DNA of 64,000 nucleotides, from positions 12,755,845-12,819,844 of the forward strand of contig CM030852.1 in assembly GCA_018105865.1 (NCBI GenBank). Reading direction: 5' to 3'. Source of the DNA: Metaphire vulgaris. Lineage: Eukaryota > Annelida > Clitellata > Crassiclitellata > Megascolecidae. Below, piece by piece: positions 22,850 to 34,503 of the stretch; position 1 is the stretch's first letter, and each line of letters opens with the position of its first letter. The position numbers were made by a program, and so were the translations under genes. A model generated the notes under the pieces. The model worked only from the letters and a program-made list of their open reading frames with translations. It was not told the DNA's origin and ran no database searches.

Positions 22850-23188
22850 CAGTGACGTAGCAAGAGAGGGGGTTTAAACCCCCTTTGGTTGCCGAAAAAT
22901 CTTTTTAAAGATGTGTTTACATAGATTTTTTATTTTCGAAGGCGTTTTTGAGGGTCAAATCCCTCCCCTTGGCTGCCGACCGGGAAAATTTTTTTGCGAA
23001 GCGCTAGTGAATGATGTAGGTGACGACTGTTTTTACTTGTCAGCATCTGGAAAGACAAAAATAAAAAATAAAAAATATAGAAAGGAAAATTGTGAATGAC
23101 GTTTTTTGCTTGTCAAGATTTAAGATTTTTCGAAAGTTGGTTGCGTTCAAATCCAAACCCCTTTCCGAAAATCCTGGCTACGCCACTG
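22850..23188 (+). mobile_element. hAT-like MITE, family CAGTGGCGTAGC, with known empty site
   Basis: Ends are CAGTGACGTAGC and GCTACGCCACTG. Flanking 8-mers are GGTGTTTT and GATGCTTT, each one base from the empty site GGTGCTTT in block C copy 1 (14863-14870). The core has TTTGCTTGTCA-type motifs near 23030 and 23105. ORFs within are noncoding. Confidence 0.85.
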
Positions 23189-23199
23189 GATGCTTTTCT

Positions 23200-23890
23200 G
23201 CCATGATTCGATCGTACGTTACGCCCTCCCCCTTAATAAAATACGCGTACCATACGTATTTTGCCCAAACATAAAATACGCCTATCATACGTAAAAAAAC
23301 GCTAGCAGTGGCGTCGAGCTCCGACTATCTCTGTTCCAGAATACTAGTTAATCTGTCTGTCTGTCTGCCTACCTGTCTGTCTGTCTGCCTACGTGTCTGT
23401 CTGTCTGTCATCTAGGCCTGCGACAGGAAATTCCACTTCGAACCTCGCTATTCACTGCCCCTACTCGTTTATCGCAGACTAACAGTCTATAGAGACAGCC
23501 CCTTATTTACAACAACCAGGGATAAACTCGGGATGATCAATGATGTCACTCCAGCACCGCTCTAAATAGAAACAGAATACAGATTGCCGCAGACCCGGGT
23601 ATCCAGATGCCCTCGGTCATTAATCAGCCGGTGGGAGCCAACTGACGTCTAGTTGCAAAGTATGGTGACACTGCTTTCTGTTAATTAATATCAGTTGATT
23701 TTGAGATTGGTCAAAGGACTTCGACAAATTCACCCAACGTCGAATTAGATTTAAACTATACAATAACAAGTAAATGTTTCAACATTTCAGTTGTTCACTT
23801 ATTTTAGGCAACGTATTTTTAACTTACTGAACTTTTTACCGCACGCGTATGATAGGTCTACGTATTTTATCATTAAAAAATAAAAAATGC
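23200..23890. other. Mixed intergenic sequence
   Basis: Holds a CTGTCTGTCTGCC tract at about 23350-23410 and ATACG-rich patches near 23240-23300 and 23840-23900 resembling the core of the TIR element at 18986. No gene recognised. Confidence 0.4.
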
Positions 23891-23899
23891 AGTACTTAT

Positions 23900-24063
23900 A
23901 ATACGTGTGGTCGAATCTTGGAAACTGCACAGCTTTCAAACAATTATTTTTGTTGAGTATTTTCAGAAGAAAATGCAAATACTGTGCAAAAAGCCACAAT
24001 TATGGATGCCATAATTTAAGATACGAAAAAATACTTCAATATTGTGGATTGAGAACATTAGAA

Positions 24064-24107
<44 letters not shown>

Positions 24108-24206
24108 ATTCGACAGAAACATACAAAATACTGACTGGGAAAGTAAATGTGCCATAGGGTCGATTCTTTACAGTGGCACACTATAGCAGCACGAGAGGCC
24201 ACAAAG
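23900..24206 (+). mobile_element. LINE fragment, 5' part of an interrupted copy
   Basis: About 23920-24005 corresponds to the NNYFxxVFSEENAN linker seen at 15700. After a (GA)n tract (24067-24098), a phrase with TACAAAATACTGACTGGGAA and GGCACACTATAGCAGCACG matches the C-terminal region of the LINE copies at 58077-58260 and 59610. The continuation lies at 24613 beyond a MITE. Confidence 0.65.
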
Positions 24207-24612
24207 AGACTGCCTGTTAATTACGTCAACAATTTATGGGAGGGGGTTTGAAAAAGTTTGACAGTTGTTGACAGGGGAGGGGGTCAAGAGAAGTTGACGT
24301 CAACAATTTCACTTTTTACAAATAATCAAAAAATAGGAAATTTCATGGAATACTACTTACTACAATGGAAAAAAGCATGGCAAAAAGATCATTACCACCA
24401 CATTTTGACATTCGATGAGCAAAACAGGGAAAATGGTCATTACCACAAAAAATAATAACCTTGTTATTGGGACCTGTCATTGATCTTCGGAGGGGGGATC
24501 AAAAGTTTTTGACGTAATTATGGGGTGTTAAGTGAAAGCTGACAGTTGTTGACAAGGGAGGAGGGGGTCAAAAATTGCCCAAAAATTGTTGACATAATTA
24601 ATGGACAGCCCC
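24207..24612. mobile_element. MITE with GGGGCTGTCCATTAATTACG termini
   Basis: The left end (CTGTTAATTACGTCAAC) and right end (TTGTTGACATAATTAATGGA, then CAGCCCC) are inverted repeats. The same family is cleanly delimited at 50466-50742. It splits the LINE tail, whose two halves flank it. Confidence 0.65.
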
Positions 24613-24875
24613 AAATACAAATTGCTTAAGCAGAGTGTTGGTCCAAGAAATGTTTTTGTGCTAGGGTTATTAGAAAAGTGCAAAGACAAGCAGAGGGTGG
24701 ACCAAGAAGAATTTGTCAGTGTCAAGGTTGCAGACAAATGGAAAGAAGTGGGAGTGACAGTTGAAACAGTAAACGGATTAAAAGGCTATCTCGGAAAACT
24801 AGGTTATTGAATCCAGATGGTTACATCAGTGGTCTTCACACAGGTTTACTTAACCTGCTAAACCACTTTAAATCA

Positions 24876-24942
<67 letters not shown>

Positions 24943-24945
24943 TTG
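24613..24945 (+). mobile_element. LINE C-terminus and (ATT)n tail
   Basis: Translation gives KYKLLKQSVGPRN, VKVADKWKEVGVTVETVNG and LKGYLGKLGY then a stop. This corresponds to the FSxRVVDxWNxL...FKxxLxK end typical of CR1/L2 polymerases. The 3' UTR phrase CACACAGGTTTACTTAACCTGCTAAACCACTTTAAATCAC runs into (ATT)n. Confidence 0.8.
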
Positions 24946-24949
24946 CTGT

Positions 24950-25900
24950 TTATGGACGACGCTTTAAGGGGGCCCGAGATTTGTGACAGTTTGTGACAGG
25001 GGAGGGGTCAAAACTGTCCAAATGTGCGACGTATTTTATGGACGGCCTCGAATGATCTCTGACGGTCTCATAATTTTACCGACACGAAAGATTAATTGAG
25101 AGGATTTAATCTATGCGAATGAATGCTGAATTTTATCGTAAGACACCTGCCTCAGCGGGAAGTTAAATTCGCGATAGGTAGCGTGGAAATTTTTTTGTAC
25201 GCGCATTATGAATGACTAGCTGTTTGCCCGTCAAAAATGACGGGAAGGTTGGCTACTTCTTGCACCGATTTTTCAAAAATGTTCTAGCATTTTATAAAAT
25301 AATGCGCCCTTGACCGGGAGCATGTCTTGTTGAGCAGTCTGACGTTTGCTGGAATTCTCGCTATAGCGATAACGCCACATGGACATATTTTGATCATGGG
25401 AAAAGACGGTTCGCTTAAATATATTTCTACGTGTTAAAATGTTTCCTTGCTTGAATATATTCCTCCTGAAGATATGAATGGGAAGAAGTAGAGAGGGAGA
25501 TAAAGGTATGAGAAACTAGTGGGTAGAAAAGAGAGAAGGAGAAAGAGGAGGGTGAGAAAAGCGGAGGGAGAAAGGGTCGTGAATAGGAGAACGAGGGAGA
25601 CGGTGAGGGTAGGTTTTTATGACATAATTGGTAGTGCAAAGTGGAGAGAAGGATGTTGTGGGGAAGGAGATTATGGAGTGAGCAAAGAGGGTACTAAAAA
25701 GAGATAGGAAGAAGTGGAAGATGGAGAGTATAAGGGGAGGGGAGAGGAGGAAAGAACGGAGTCGGGAGATATTGGGAAAATGATGGGATATAGGCCTACA
25801 ATCCCTACATGCACACAACGTTAGAAAACTAAAGACCAGCATCTATAATATAATTATACAGAGCAACGTCAGGCCAGGCATTATTAAAAATGACGTCGTG
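24950..25900. other. Intergenic, with purine-rich stretch 25460-25760
   Basis: The purine-rich stretch (GGGAGAAAGGGTC-like phrases) resembles flanks of the GA arrays elsewhere. The 25080-25230 part resembles the middle of block C (TAATTGAGAGGATTTAATCT, TTATCGTAAGACACC), so a diverged fourth fragment of block C is present. No exon found. Confidence 0.45.
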
Positions 25901-26355
25901 CTCAATAAGGTTCTTGTCTAGAAAAAGAACTAATTCAAGGAACATTATCCGGAGGACGATCACGCGGAAGACCAAGAACAGCCTGGCTAGATAACATAAC
26001 AACATGGACTGGACTCACGTTTCGAAAACATGATACTCGGAAGACAGAAGAACGACAGATATGGAGAGATGTGATACATAGTGTAGCGCATCCTCGCATC
26101 GAAGATGGCTAAAGAGCAGAGCATAGCTACGCAAAACCAGACCTGCCAAGATAAATTCCGAGCCTCTGTGCCGAAGGGCAGTCACGGACCCCAAACAAGT
26201 GTGAAAAACTGATGCTGACCTTATTGTGAGCAAAGGGGATTGGTCTTCTGGCTTGACCTGGCTCTAATGCTATTTGGATTTGGTGCGCCATCGGCTGATG
26301 CCCTGGGCAATATGATAGAGGCGCTATAGAAGTTGATTGATTGATTGATTGATTG
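25900..26355 (+). mobile_element. LINE polymerase end with GATT-repeat tail
   Basis: Readable residues GRSRGRPRTAWLDNITTWTG and RKTEERQIWRDVIHS match the extreme C-terminus of RTE/CR1-like enzymes (GRPRxxWxDNI, DRxxWRxLV). The 3' part CATCGGCTGATGCCCTGGGC and GGCGCTATAGAAGTTGATTG ends in (GATT)n. Similar 3' parts occur at 10125, 52700, 56840 and 62030. Confidence 0.7.
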
Positions 26356-26359
26356 ATAT

Positions 26360-27090
26360 AGTTCAAGACAGATTGAATCAATAATATTTTTTGTTTTGTC
26401 CATCACTCGTCGCGAAACAGTAGTGATTTTCTACTTGCATTTTTCGACGTACCAAATAATTGCCAGTATCAAATGCTTGGAAACCCTAGAAGGGTTCTTA
26501 GTCTAATGGTTTTGCGATGTGCTGACTGCAGTGTTTGGGAAACCCTGGCCTGCTGTTAGTTGATGTAGTATATAGGAGAAAATAATCATAGGGCAGTTTG
26601 TCCGTGTTTTTGTTAGTCAACATCTTGTAATAGTAGGCTAGAGTCATTATGGTTCAATCTCTGTTATGTACAGGGATTTATTTACACCACTTTCTCTAGA
26701 GTAATCAAACCACAATGCTTTAGCGCTTGTGGGTAATTCCTCAGTCGAGACGATAAAAAATCCTGTTATATTGCAGCTGTTTGTACGTATATGTTCAAAC
26801 AGCTCTATCTCTAACATCCCGTTGTTATTATTTTTGTTTAAGACTTGGACGTTTGAGAACGAGACAGATTGATTAAATGGTTCAGTGACTAATAGATTAT
26901 TCTAACGTTCCATTTAAAATATAATTTTACAAAAAGAAACTAAATTTCGAAGTGGAAGTTTTCCAATTGTCAGCAACTGTCAACTTTCACTTAAAATGCT
27001 ACCCAACCAATCAGAACGCTTGAAGGTAACAGACAGACATCAGATAGATTTTACAAAATGAAAGCTAAAAATGCTCCTTACTCAGACTCC
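26360..27090. other. Intergenic, nothing recognised except a short repeat end
   Basis: At about 27000-27040, CCAACCAATCAGAACGCTTGAAGGTAACAGACAGACAT is the terminal phrase of the Helitron-like family (compare 30085-30130). The rest shows no gene. Confidence 0.45.
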
Positions 27091-27093
27091 AAG

Positions 27094-27260
27094 CAAAGGG
27101 GAGGCGATATCGTATATATATATATACCTCTAAATCTCAGACTACCTTAAAATTTTCAATGTGTTTTAAAAGATTTTCGAAATTTTTTATGATGTATACA
27201 TCCCTCCCCAAAATCATATTATACCCTCTTCCCCAAATCAAATTCCTGGCTACGCCCCTG
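27094..27260 (-). mobile_element. hAT-like MITE, family CAGGGGCGTAGC
   Basis: The right end GGCTACGCCCCTG is intact; the left end CAAAGGGGAGGCGATATCG is eroded. Flanks ACTCCAAG and CTTCCAAG share six bases. The core phrase CTTAAAATTTTCAATGTGTTTTAA recurs at 14200, 22160, 39580 and 49360. Confidence 0.65.
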
Positions 27261-27619
27261 CTTCCAAGAGATCCCAGAAACAATTTCAATCTCACCAAGG
27301 TTATTTTAAATCTGCCTTTAATCTGAACGGATACAGGCAAGAGAGTCAGTCAGCGTATTTCAGCGTTTGCTAATAAATCTTTTATTTAGACTTTCAGACA
27401 ATAATTATTAATGATATTGTCTTGTATCGAATGTCCGAGCAGAAAGATGCTTCGATAGGCCGTGGAATCTAAAATACCAAAACAAGAGACACATGGTAAA
27501 AATGTCAGAGAAATAATACATCCAGATATTTTAACAATGACAATAGAGGACTCATTCTGTTCATACTTAGGGACCTAAAGCAAAAGATATGCAGTGCTCA
27601 ATACTTAATAACAACCTAT

Positions 27620-28160
27620 TGCGTCAGGTTGTTGAATCTCACTTCTTCATTCACAACTGTGTCCATCGAGTCATCCGTACGCAGCAAACAGCTGAACATC
27701 CTAAGATGTTTGCCTTTGCGATATACTGATGGTCATTTCATAAGACGTTTTTTCTTATATGGATGTGAAACATGGACCATCACCAAAGACCTGGAAAGAA
27801 AAATACTAGCCTTTGCAAGAAAACGTATAGAAAAATACTAAGAATCGGATGGGTCGAAAAAATCACAAATGAAGAACTATACAGGAGAATTCAGCCCAAA
27901 CAAACCATGCTGGAAAGAGTAAAACAAAGGAAACTCCAACTTTTCGGACACATATGCAGAATGAAAGAGGACAGAAAGATCAAAGCTCTAATGTTTGGAA
28001 TAATGGAGGATGCCAATAAGAGAGGGAGATCACACAAGGAATGGTGTGATGATATTGAAGAATGGTGTGGAAGCAGTTTACAGGATCTTAGTCACAGAGC
28101 AACGGACAGGAAAGAATGGCAGAAAACTGTGGAGATGGCATTATACACCAACGGGCGTTG
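27620..28160 (+). mobile_element. LINE reverse-transcriptase C-terminal region
   Basis: Residues FLYGCETWTITKDLERKILAF, WVEKITNEELYRR, LERVKQRKLQLFGHICRM, KRGRSHKEWCDDIEEWCG and ATDRKEWQKTVE follow the order of the RTE/CR1-like C-terminus. One frame change lies near 27840. The ORF stop at 28159-28161 is followed directly by a (GAT)n tail, which marks the true 3' end of the insertion. Confidence 0.85.
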
Positions 28161-28164
28161 AGTC

Positions 28165-28176
28165 CACGGTTGATGG

Positions 28177-28257
<81 letters not shown>

Positions 28258-28297
28258 CATAAGACAGAACTGAGAGAGGAGTTAGCAAGAAAATGAA

Positions 28298-28366
<69 letters not shown>

Positions 28367-28370
28367 AAGG
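28165..28370. repeat. (GAT)n LINE tail and (GA)n tract
   Basis: About 28 GAT units (28171-28254) form the tail of the LINE above. A separate (GA)n run lies at about 28302-28365. Polyaspartate and polyisoleucine ORFs are artefacts. Confidence 0.95.
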
Positions 28371-28567
28371 AAAATGTGAGAAAGGGATGTGGAAGCGACG
28401 GAGAATGGAAAAGAGCGCAGAAGTAGGGCCTAGAAGGCAGGTCTGTGCGGCTTTGTCGAGCAGGAGTGGAAAGGGATGGAGAGATGGAGGTAGTGGGGAA
28501 GGACTTATAGAATGAGAGGGAGGAAACGTAAACAGAGAAGAGGAGTACAAGATGAAGACGTAGGGGA

Positions 28568-28741
28568 CAGGGATGTTTTTCCACCCCTCTAACACCCCCA
28601 AACCCTCTCCAATTTGAGACCGACACCCCCACACCCCAATCTCAGCTATGGGATGGCCTTTTTCTGCTTGTCAGACTTTTGGAAGAGGACACCCAGAATT
28701 TACCGGCACCCTCCAAATCGATAATCCTAGAAATAACCCTG
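28568..28741 (+). mobile_element. hAT-like MITE, family CAGGGATNTTTT
   Basis: The ends CAGGGATGTTTTTC and AGAAATAACCCTG are imperfect inverted repeats, flanked by a perfect 8-bp duplication GTAGGGGA (28560-28567, 28742-28749). The core is C-rich and has TTTCTGCTTGTCAGAC. A sister copy is at 29199-29393. Confidence 0.85.
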
Positions 28742-28865
28742 GTAGGGGAGGACCAGAGACGAAGGGAGGAGGGGATAAAAAGAGATACCAATGTCTTTCT
28801 TGACCACAGATTTAAATAGGTGACGATCGTCGTTTTATTTGCACATTTGACACATCAAAGACAGC

Positions 28866-29008
28866 CAGTGTTTAATCTAGACTCCTGGACCGGGGAAAAC
28901 TGACAAGGTCAGGGGGAAACTGACAAGGTCAGGGGGAAACTGACACGGACGGGAGGAACTGACAAGGCCGGGGGAAAGTCAGCTAGGAAATGTCCTAGAT
29001 TAAACCTG
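28866..29008 (+). mobile_element. hAT-like MITE, family CAGTGTTTAATCTAG
   Basis: TIRs CAGTGTTTAATCTAG and CTAGATTAAACCTG are flanked by AAGACAGC and GCGACAGC (6 of 8). The core repeats a GGGGGAAACTGACAAGGTCA-type unit three times. An intact relative lies at 35796-35984. Confidence 0.75.
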
Positions 29009-29198
29009 GCGACAGCAACCATTTTGATAGAAAATGATTCGATTCTGACTTGCCTCGATGTTTGTGGTCGACGTTAATACGCATCAGTCCACATTAGTAC
29101 TGGCTACATGTTAGGCGTCCGTCAACTTGGAAAAGACATAAAATTCACAAAAATATCACATCGCGCCTTCACATTATACTTCAAAGAATCATTAGGGG

Positions 29199-29393
29199 CA
29201 GGGATACTTTTTCTCCCCTAACACCTATCCCACAACACCCCCCTCCCCAAATTTGAGACCGACACCCCCAACACCCCCTTCCAATATCAGGTATTGGATG
29301 AGCTTTTTTGCTTGTCAGACTTTTTTGGGCAGAGGACCTTCAGAATTATTTACCGATACCCCCCCCCAATAGATAATCCTAGAAATAATCCTG
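29199..29393 (+). mobile_element. hAT-like MITE, family CAGGGATNTTTT, second copy
   Basis: Perfect 8-bp duplication ATTAGGGG (29191-29198, 29394-29401) encloses CAGGGATACTTTTTC ... AGAAATAATCCTG. The internal TTTTTTGCTTGTCAGAC motif is present. Confidence 0.9.
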
Positions 29394-29639
29394 ATTAGGG
29401 GCCTCTTCGTGTTACTGAAACACACGAAGAAAATATACATGTATAGTATGCATTTATTCAGTTGTCTAATGTATTACCGCTGTCGATATACCTGATGTCA
29501 CCCATTTCACAAGTAAAAGTTACAGCACTTAACAACAGCCTCTGCCGTCTATCACGATCGTGTTTAATGAGTTTTTTCTCAGTTGCCATCTAGATTATCG
29601 TAAGCACGATGAACGCATTTGAAAGAACAGTTTCAAATG

Positions 29640-29670
<31 letters not shown>

Positions 29671-30155
29671 GTATATATATTTTCCTCAGCTGTCATCAGG
29701 ATTACTAATCAATACCTATACCTAATACCCAATCATTGAATTCATGATGAACAACATTTAAATGAAGTACATACGCCACCTAGCCAAGCTCTGCGCCACG
29801 TAATAATTAGGCCTATGTACGTTAAAATCACGCAACTGTGACCATTTGTGACGCTGTTACGTATTTTTGTGCACGTTAAAATTGCGCAACTTCCTCGAGC
29901 TACGCCCACCAACGCATCGCGACGTTGTACACATTATGACGCTGCAATGAACAATTGAACGTACGCTTCGTCAAACGCTTCTTCGACTAAACCGTTTGGT
30001 TACCAATAGCAACGTCGTCTTCGAACATCGCCCACCAACGCATCGCGACGTAAGGACTAAACGGTCTAAACCGTCTACCAATAGTCAACCAATCAGAACG
30101 CTTGAAGGTAACAGACAGAGAGACATACAGATAAGGATCTTAATATTATAGACAT
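29640..30155 (-). mobile_element. Helitron-like element, second copy
   Basis: In reverse orientation this matches much of 18166-18667: CATTGAATTCATGATGAACAACA, the GCCACCTAGCCAAGCTCTGCG phrase, the CAACGCATCGCGACG core and an end complementary to TCTATAATATTAAGATCC. An (AT)n tract (29640-29690) lies at its other side. Confidence 0.55.
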
Positions 30156-30159
30156 AGAT

Positions 30160-31235
30160 GTGTGTGTACTGTAATCTTAATATTGGACAAAGGTAATGAA
30201 TTTGCTGTAGGCCTCTAAGGGCCACTCCAAAAAATTTGTGCCCTCTCTTGAGATTTAGCCTACTGTACTTGATGCACATTTGACTTGTTATTGTTATTCA
30301 CAGTAAGTCTACGAGACTTTGATAATAAAATGTCACTGGGACACCGTTCAAATGCCAGGATCACAGTTATTCAAGAGACACCTGTTGCTATTCGAGATTT
30401 TAAAATGGTTAGGAGAGAAACGCTTAATTACCTGTTACGCATCTCCCTCTACACAAAACCTGCACTTTTTCGTTGTTGCAGTTGTCAGCTCTAAGACAAT
30501 ATGAGTTATGGTAGGTGATGCCATCTGTACCACACACTGGATCCCACAAATATACACATTCTTGACAAGGTTCAGCTTTTCCTCCTCCTGCACAAATTAG
30601 CAACTAAGTCAACGGTGGGCAATTTATTTGGCTCGAGGGCCGCATATAATTAATATATGCTTCGAACTTAACTGGCGTGCCGCACTGTATAAAGTTCATA
30701 AACTATAAAGTATTAGGCCTATATTATAGACAGCCCCGTCGAGAGAAATTCCGGACCCCTGTGCAGATGGACCGACGGGCCCCTGACAAGTCTTAAAAAT
30801 TGGTGATGACCTTTTTTTTACTTGTTGCCGTTTTCATTGATTCCACGATGCCATGTTGCTGCTACTACTACAGCTCTAGGTCTTAGATCTTTTTATGTTC
30901 AGATGCTCAACGCCCGGGTCCCCCCCCTTGTACTCGCCGGGCCCCTATCCACATGACCTAGTAACGTTTTTTCGCTGTTATTATTATTATTGATAATGCA
31001 TCTTCAGCGTAGGCCCGGGGCCCCTCCAGACCGCCGGGGCCCCTATGCATTTGACCCTGCCCCCCTCTCGGCGGCCCTGAATATAGAAATTATAAGACTT
31101 TTATATAAGCATTTGGAAATCACATTCGCACACTCCGCATTTTCCAGATTATCTGCATATTCAGAACGAATGTGTTTAATCTCAAGAAAGATTGATTTCT
31201 TCTCTGAGATCCCATGCTCGTTTCAAGACTTTACC
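30160..31235. other. Intergenic with G/C-rich MITE-like fragments
   Basis: Fragments such as GGCCGCATATAATTAATATATGC near 30640 and GGGCCCCTATCCACATGACC near 30940 look like MITE cores. No boundaries or exons could be set. Confidence 0.35.
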
Positions 31236-31243
31236 ATACTTAG

Positions 31244-31371
31244 CAGTGCCGGCTCCATAATTTGTTGTTAGGTACGTAGTATTAAGTATAGGGTCCCAAC
31301 AAAGGGGTATTGAGGAGGGCAGGCACTCAATAGGGGGCATGCCCCCGGGTCCCCCTGTGGAACCGCCACTG
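31244..31371 (+). mobile_element. hAT-like MITE, family CAGTGGCGGCTCC, 128 bp
   Basis: CAGTGCCGGCTCC and GGAACCGCCACTG are bounded by a perfect 8-bp duplication ATACTTAG (31236-31243, 31372-31379). It is an internally deleted version of the 176-bp form at 34938. Confidence 0.9.
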
Positions 31372-31687
31372 ATACTTAGCCAGAGGACATTGTTATGATA
31401 TATTTGACATCAGAAAAATCCCACCCCATATCTTGAAGCAAGTTTCTGAACTGTCTGAGATTAAGCCCCTAGCTCTGATCAGATTGATGGCATGTACAAC
31501 AGGGTCAATAACTTGCTTGACTTCAGGATTGGCTTACAAAGACTCTCTTGCATGGTGTATAATGCAGTGGAAGGTTCAAAAAAGTATACTCATTTTTATA
31601 ATATTAATTTCTAAACTTATATTTATATTGATATTTAACGCTGAATTGAATTTCCAAAACCGAAAGTCTCGCATAACTCTTGTATAC

Positions 31688-32293
31688 GCTATACGCCCCT
31701 GGGGCCTACTACGATACAGTACAGTATCTCTGTGAAGCGTTCGTTTAGCGATATACAGTACCTGTGCCTAAGAGTAAGAGGCAGCTGGTGATCAAAACTG
31801 AGAAGAGGCTGAAATAGAACACTTTGAAGGTTGTCATCTTCAGCGGTTTCTTCTGTCTTCGGAATCAAAAGGCAAATCGCACGAGAGCAAAAACTGACGT
31901 CCAAACACCCGAAGGATGGTCTTATATAATATTGTAGGAAAAAAACAGCCGTGAAAGTAATTGTTGCTTATCTGCATGACGCATTGCAACGCGTAGGATG
32001 TTTGACAGGTTTTATAATTTCGGCGACACGAGAGAATAATTGAGATGATTTAATCTACGCAAGTATAATTAGGGTCTATTGAATTTTATCGTAAGACACG
32101 TGTCTCATCGGGTTGGGAAATCAGCCGTAGGTTGGAATATATTTCTGTTCGACATTATGAATATCAATTAATGAGTCGCTTTAATGAATTAGTTATCGGC
32201 TAGAGTCCGCTGCGACACCCTACTGAGTACAACACCTGCTGAATCCTCGTCTTTCTGTCCTTCTCTCTTCTCTCTTATCTCCTTAGGTGTTTT
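31688..32293. repeat. Repeat block C, copy 3
   Basis: Closely matches 14262-14870 and 22243-22849. It is followed by the left part of the CAGTGACGTAGC MITE (32294-32387), which is cut off where block B copy 2 begins. Confidence 0.85.
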
Positions 32294-32387
32294 CAGTGAC
32301 GTAGCCAAGAGGGGGGTTTAAACCCCCTTTGGTTGTCGAAAAAACTTTTTAAAGATATGTTTCCATACATTTTTTTATGTTCGTAGG
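32294..32387 (+). mobile_element. Truncated hAT-like MITE
   Basis: This is the left 94 bases of the element seen whole at 22850-23188. The break is at GTAGGCG, where GCGTAACATGATG of block B takes over; the GCG overlap hints at microhomology joining. Confidence 0.75.
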
Positions 32388-33115
32388 CGTAACATGATGT
32401 TCATGGGTTGGGCTAACCCATGAGTTGGGTTGGGTCAGACTTTTCCATATTAATGGTGGGTCAGAAAACGAGCCACGATTTAATAAACTGTAATATTGGC
32501 CTATTAGGCTACGTTGGGTTGGGTCAAGTAACCATATTACCGGCATGGGCTGGCTTTGGAGATTTGATGAGTCGGGTTGGATTGGGTTCTAAAAATGGAA
32601 CCATGGACATCTCTGGCGTGGCCAAAGAGGGCCGCACCTTCCATTCGGGTTACGGCCAATTGGAATCGAGTCGTGTTGCCGGAGGCCGGAGGCCGGAGGG
32701 AGGGCAAACCAAGTCGTTCGTCGCTTAGGCGTCGATGGAATGGTAGCAGCGTTAACCTGCGAAGGTAAAACGCGGGTCTAGATAAAGCAATGACAAACCA
32801 CTGCATATTATTAGCGTACTCGCTGCTTATTTAGTACACGGACCCTTTGCTCGTTCGGTCGGCAAGACCCGGTTCAATTTAACCTCTGGTCTTAGCATGA
32901 GACAGAAATATATTTTACCAAAATATTAGTTTCCATAGGCAACCCAACACTCATTTATATTTTGTCTTCCGATGATCTGATCGCTAGCACAAGCTCAGTT
33001 AGCAACGCGTTAGACTTACAGTTGCCGCCGACACACGGTGCGTTGTGCGTGCCAGCCAAGGCAGAGAGCTTGAGAGAGTTTTAACCGACAGACGCGAATA
33101 AGTTGCGGCCGAGAT
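32388..33115. repeat. Block B, copy 2, containing a SINE body
   Basis: Colinear with 17120-17846, differing by scattered substitutions and a duplicated GGCCGGA unit near 32685. It carries the same SINE body at about 32705-32880. Confidence 0.8.
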
Positions 33116-33229
33116 AAGGTAAGCGCGATACGAAGGCATCGCTGAGCTCCATACGTTCAAGGCACTGCTTCGACACAATACCAGAGGCAGCAACGGAATA
33201 CAGAACCATTTGCAAGTAGTGCAGACAGA

Positions 33230-33269
33230 CATATTTATCTCTCTCGTGTTCTCTCGAACCAAGAGAGAG

Positions 33270-33323
<54 letters not shown>

Positions 33324-33570
33324 CTGTGACAGACAGATAAGCAGATAGACAAACAGACAGACAAAGAGACTAGCAGAGAGACAGACAGAACAGACACAAA
33401 TGCAAAGAAGACAGAGACAGACATAAAGAAAGAGAGAGACAGACAGACAGACAGAGAAAACCAGAAAGAAAGTGAAACAGAGAGAACGGAAACGAAAGAG
33501 GAAGAAATACAGAGAGGCAGACAAAGAGACAGACAAAGAGAAAGACAGAGAAGGAAAGAGAGTGTAAGCA
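33230..33570. repeat. (GA)n and CAGA-rich purine tract
   Basis: A GA run at about 33266-33317 is followed by irregular AGACAGACAAAG repeats to 33560. All ORFs over it are low-complexity artefacts. Confidence 0.9.
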
Positions 33571-33960
33571 TTAATTAATAAGCTCGCTCTACATTCTACA
33601 ATAACAAGTCAGACAGAAGCTGCCAGTCAGGGAAAGGCTGTCTGTCTATCCATCCATCTGTCTGCCTGTCTGCCTATCTGTCTGTTTGTCTGTGTCTGGC
33701 ATGAAGAGACGTGCACACACACACAAACACACTCAGAGCCGACTGAGGCTCTGAGTGTGTTTCGCAGAAGTGTAGGTTTCGTATATTAAATAGTATCGGG
33801 CGCCAGTTCCATGCTGTTTCCAGGTCATAGGGACTTCAGTCCGTCGTGGAAATAAGACTACGATAATCATCATCCATCCAAACACAAAGACAACTTTCGC
33901 CAACGCAAGACATAGAAACGGTAAGCAAATAATCACTTCTAATGCTTTAATTAGAGATTA

Positions 33961-34054
33961 AAAACTACTACTACTACTACTACTACCACTGCTACTACTA
34001 CTACTACTACTACTGCTACTACTACCACTACTACTACTACTACTGCTGCTACTG

Positions 34055-34093
<39 letters not shown>

Positions 34094-34124
34094 CTGCTGC
34101 TGCTGCTACTGCTGCTGCTGCTGC

Positions 34125-34161
<37 letters not shown>

Positions 34162-34170
34162 CACTGCACC

Positions 34171-34261
<91 letters not shown>

Positions 34262-34503
34262 CTGCTGCCACTGCTGCTGCCACCTGCTACTGCTGCTGCT
34301 GCTGCTGCTGCCACTGCTGCTGCCACTGCTGCTGCTGCTGCTGCTACCACTGCTGCTGCTGCTGCACTACTACTACTACTGCTACTACTGCTGCTGCTGC
34401 TGCTGCTACTACTACTACTACTACTGCTATTATTGCTGCTGCTGCTTACTGCTTATTACTTATTATTATTATTACTTATTACTACTACTACTACTACTAC
34501 TTC
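33961..34503. repeat. 540-bp CTA/CTG triplet array
   Basis: CTA-rich edges and a CTG-rich centre, with GCC and CTAC interruptions, run almost without break. All six frames are open because only Ala, Ser, Leu, Cys, Thr or Gln-type codons arise. I see no splice sites or non-repeat coding sequence attached, so I do not call a polyalanine or polyglutamine gene. Confidence 0.95.
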
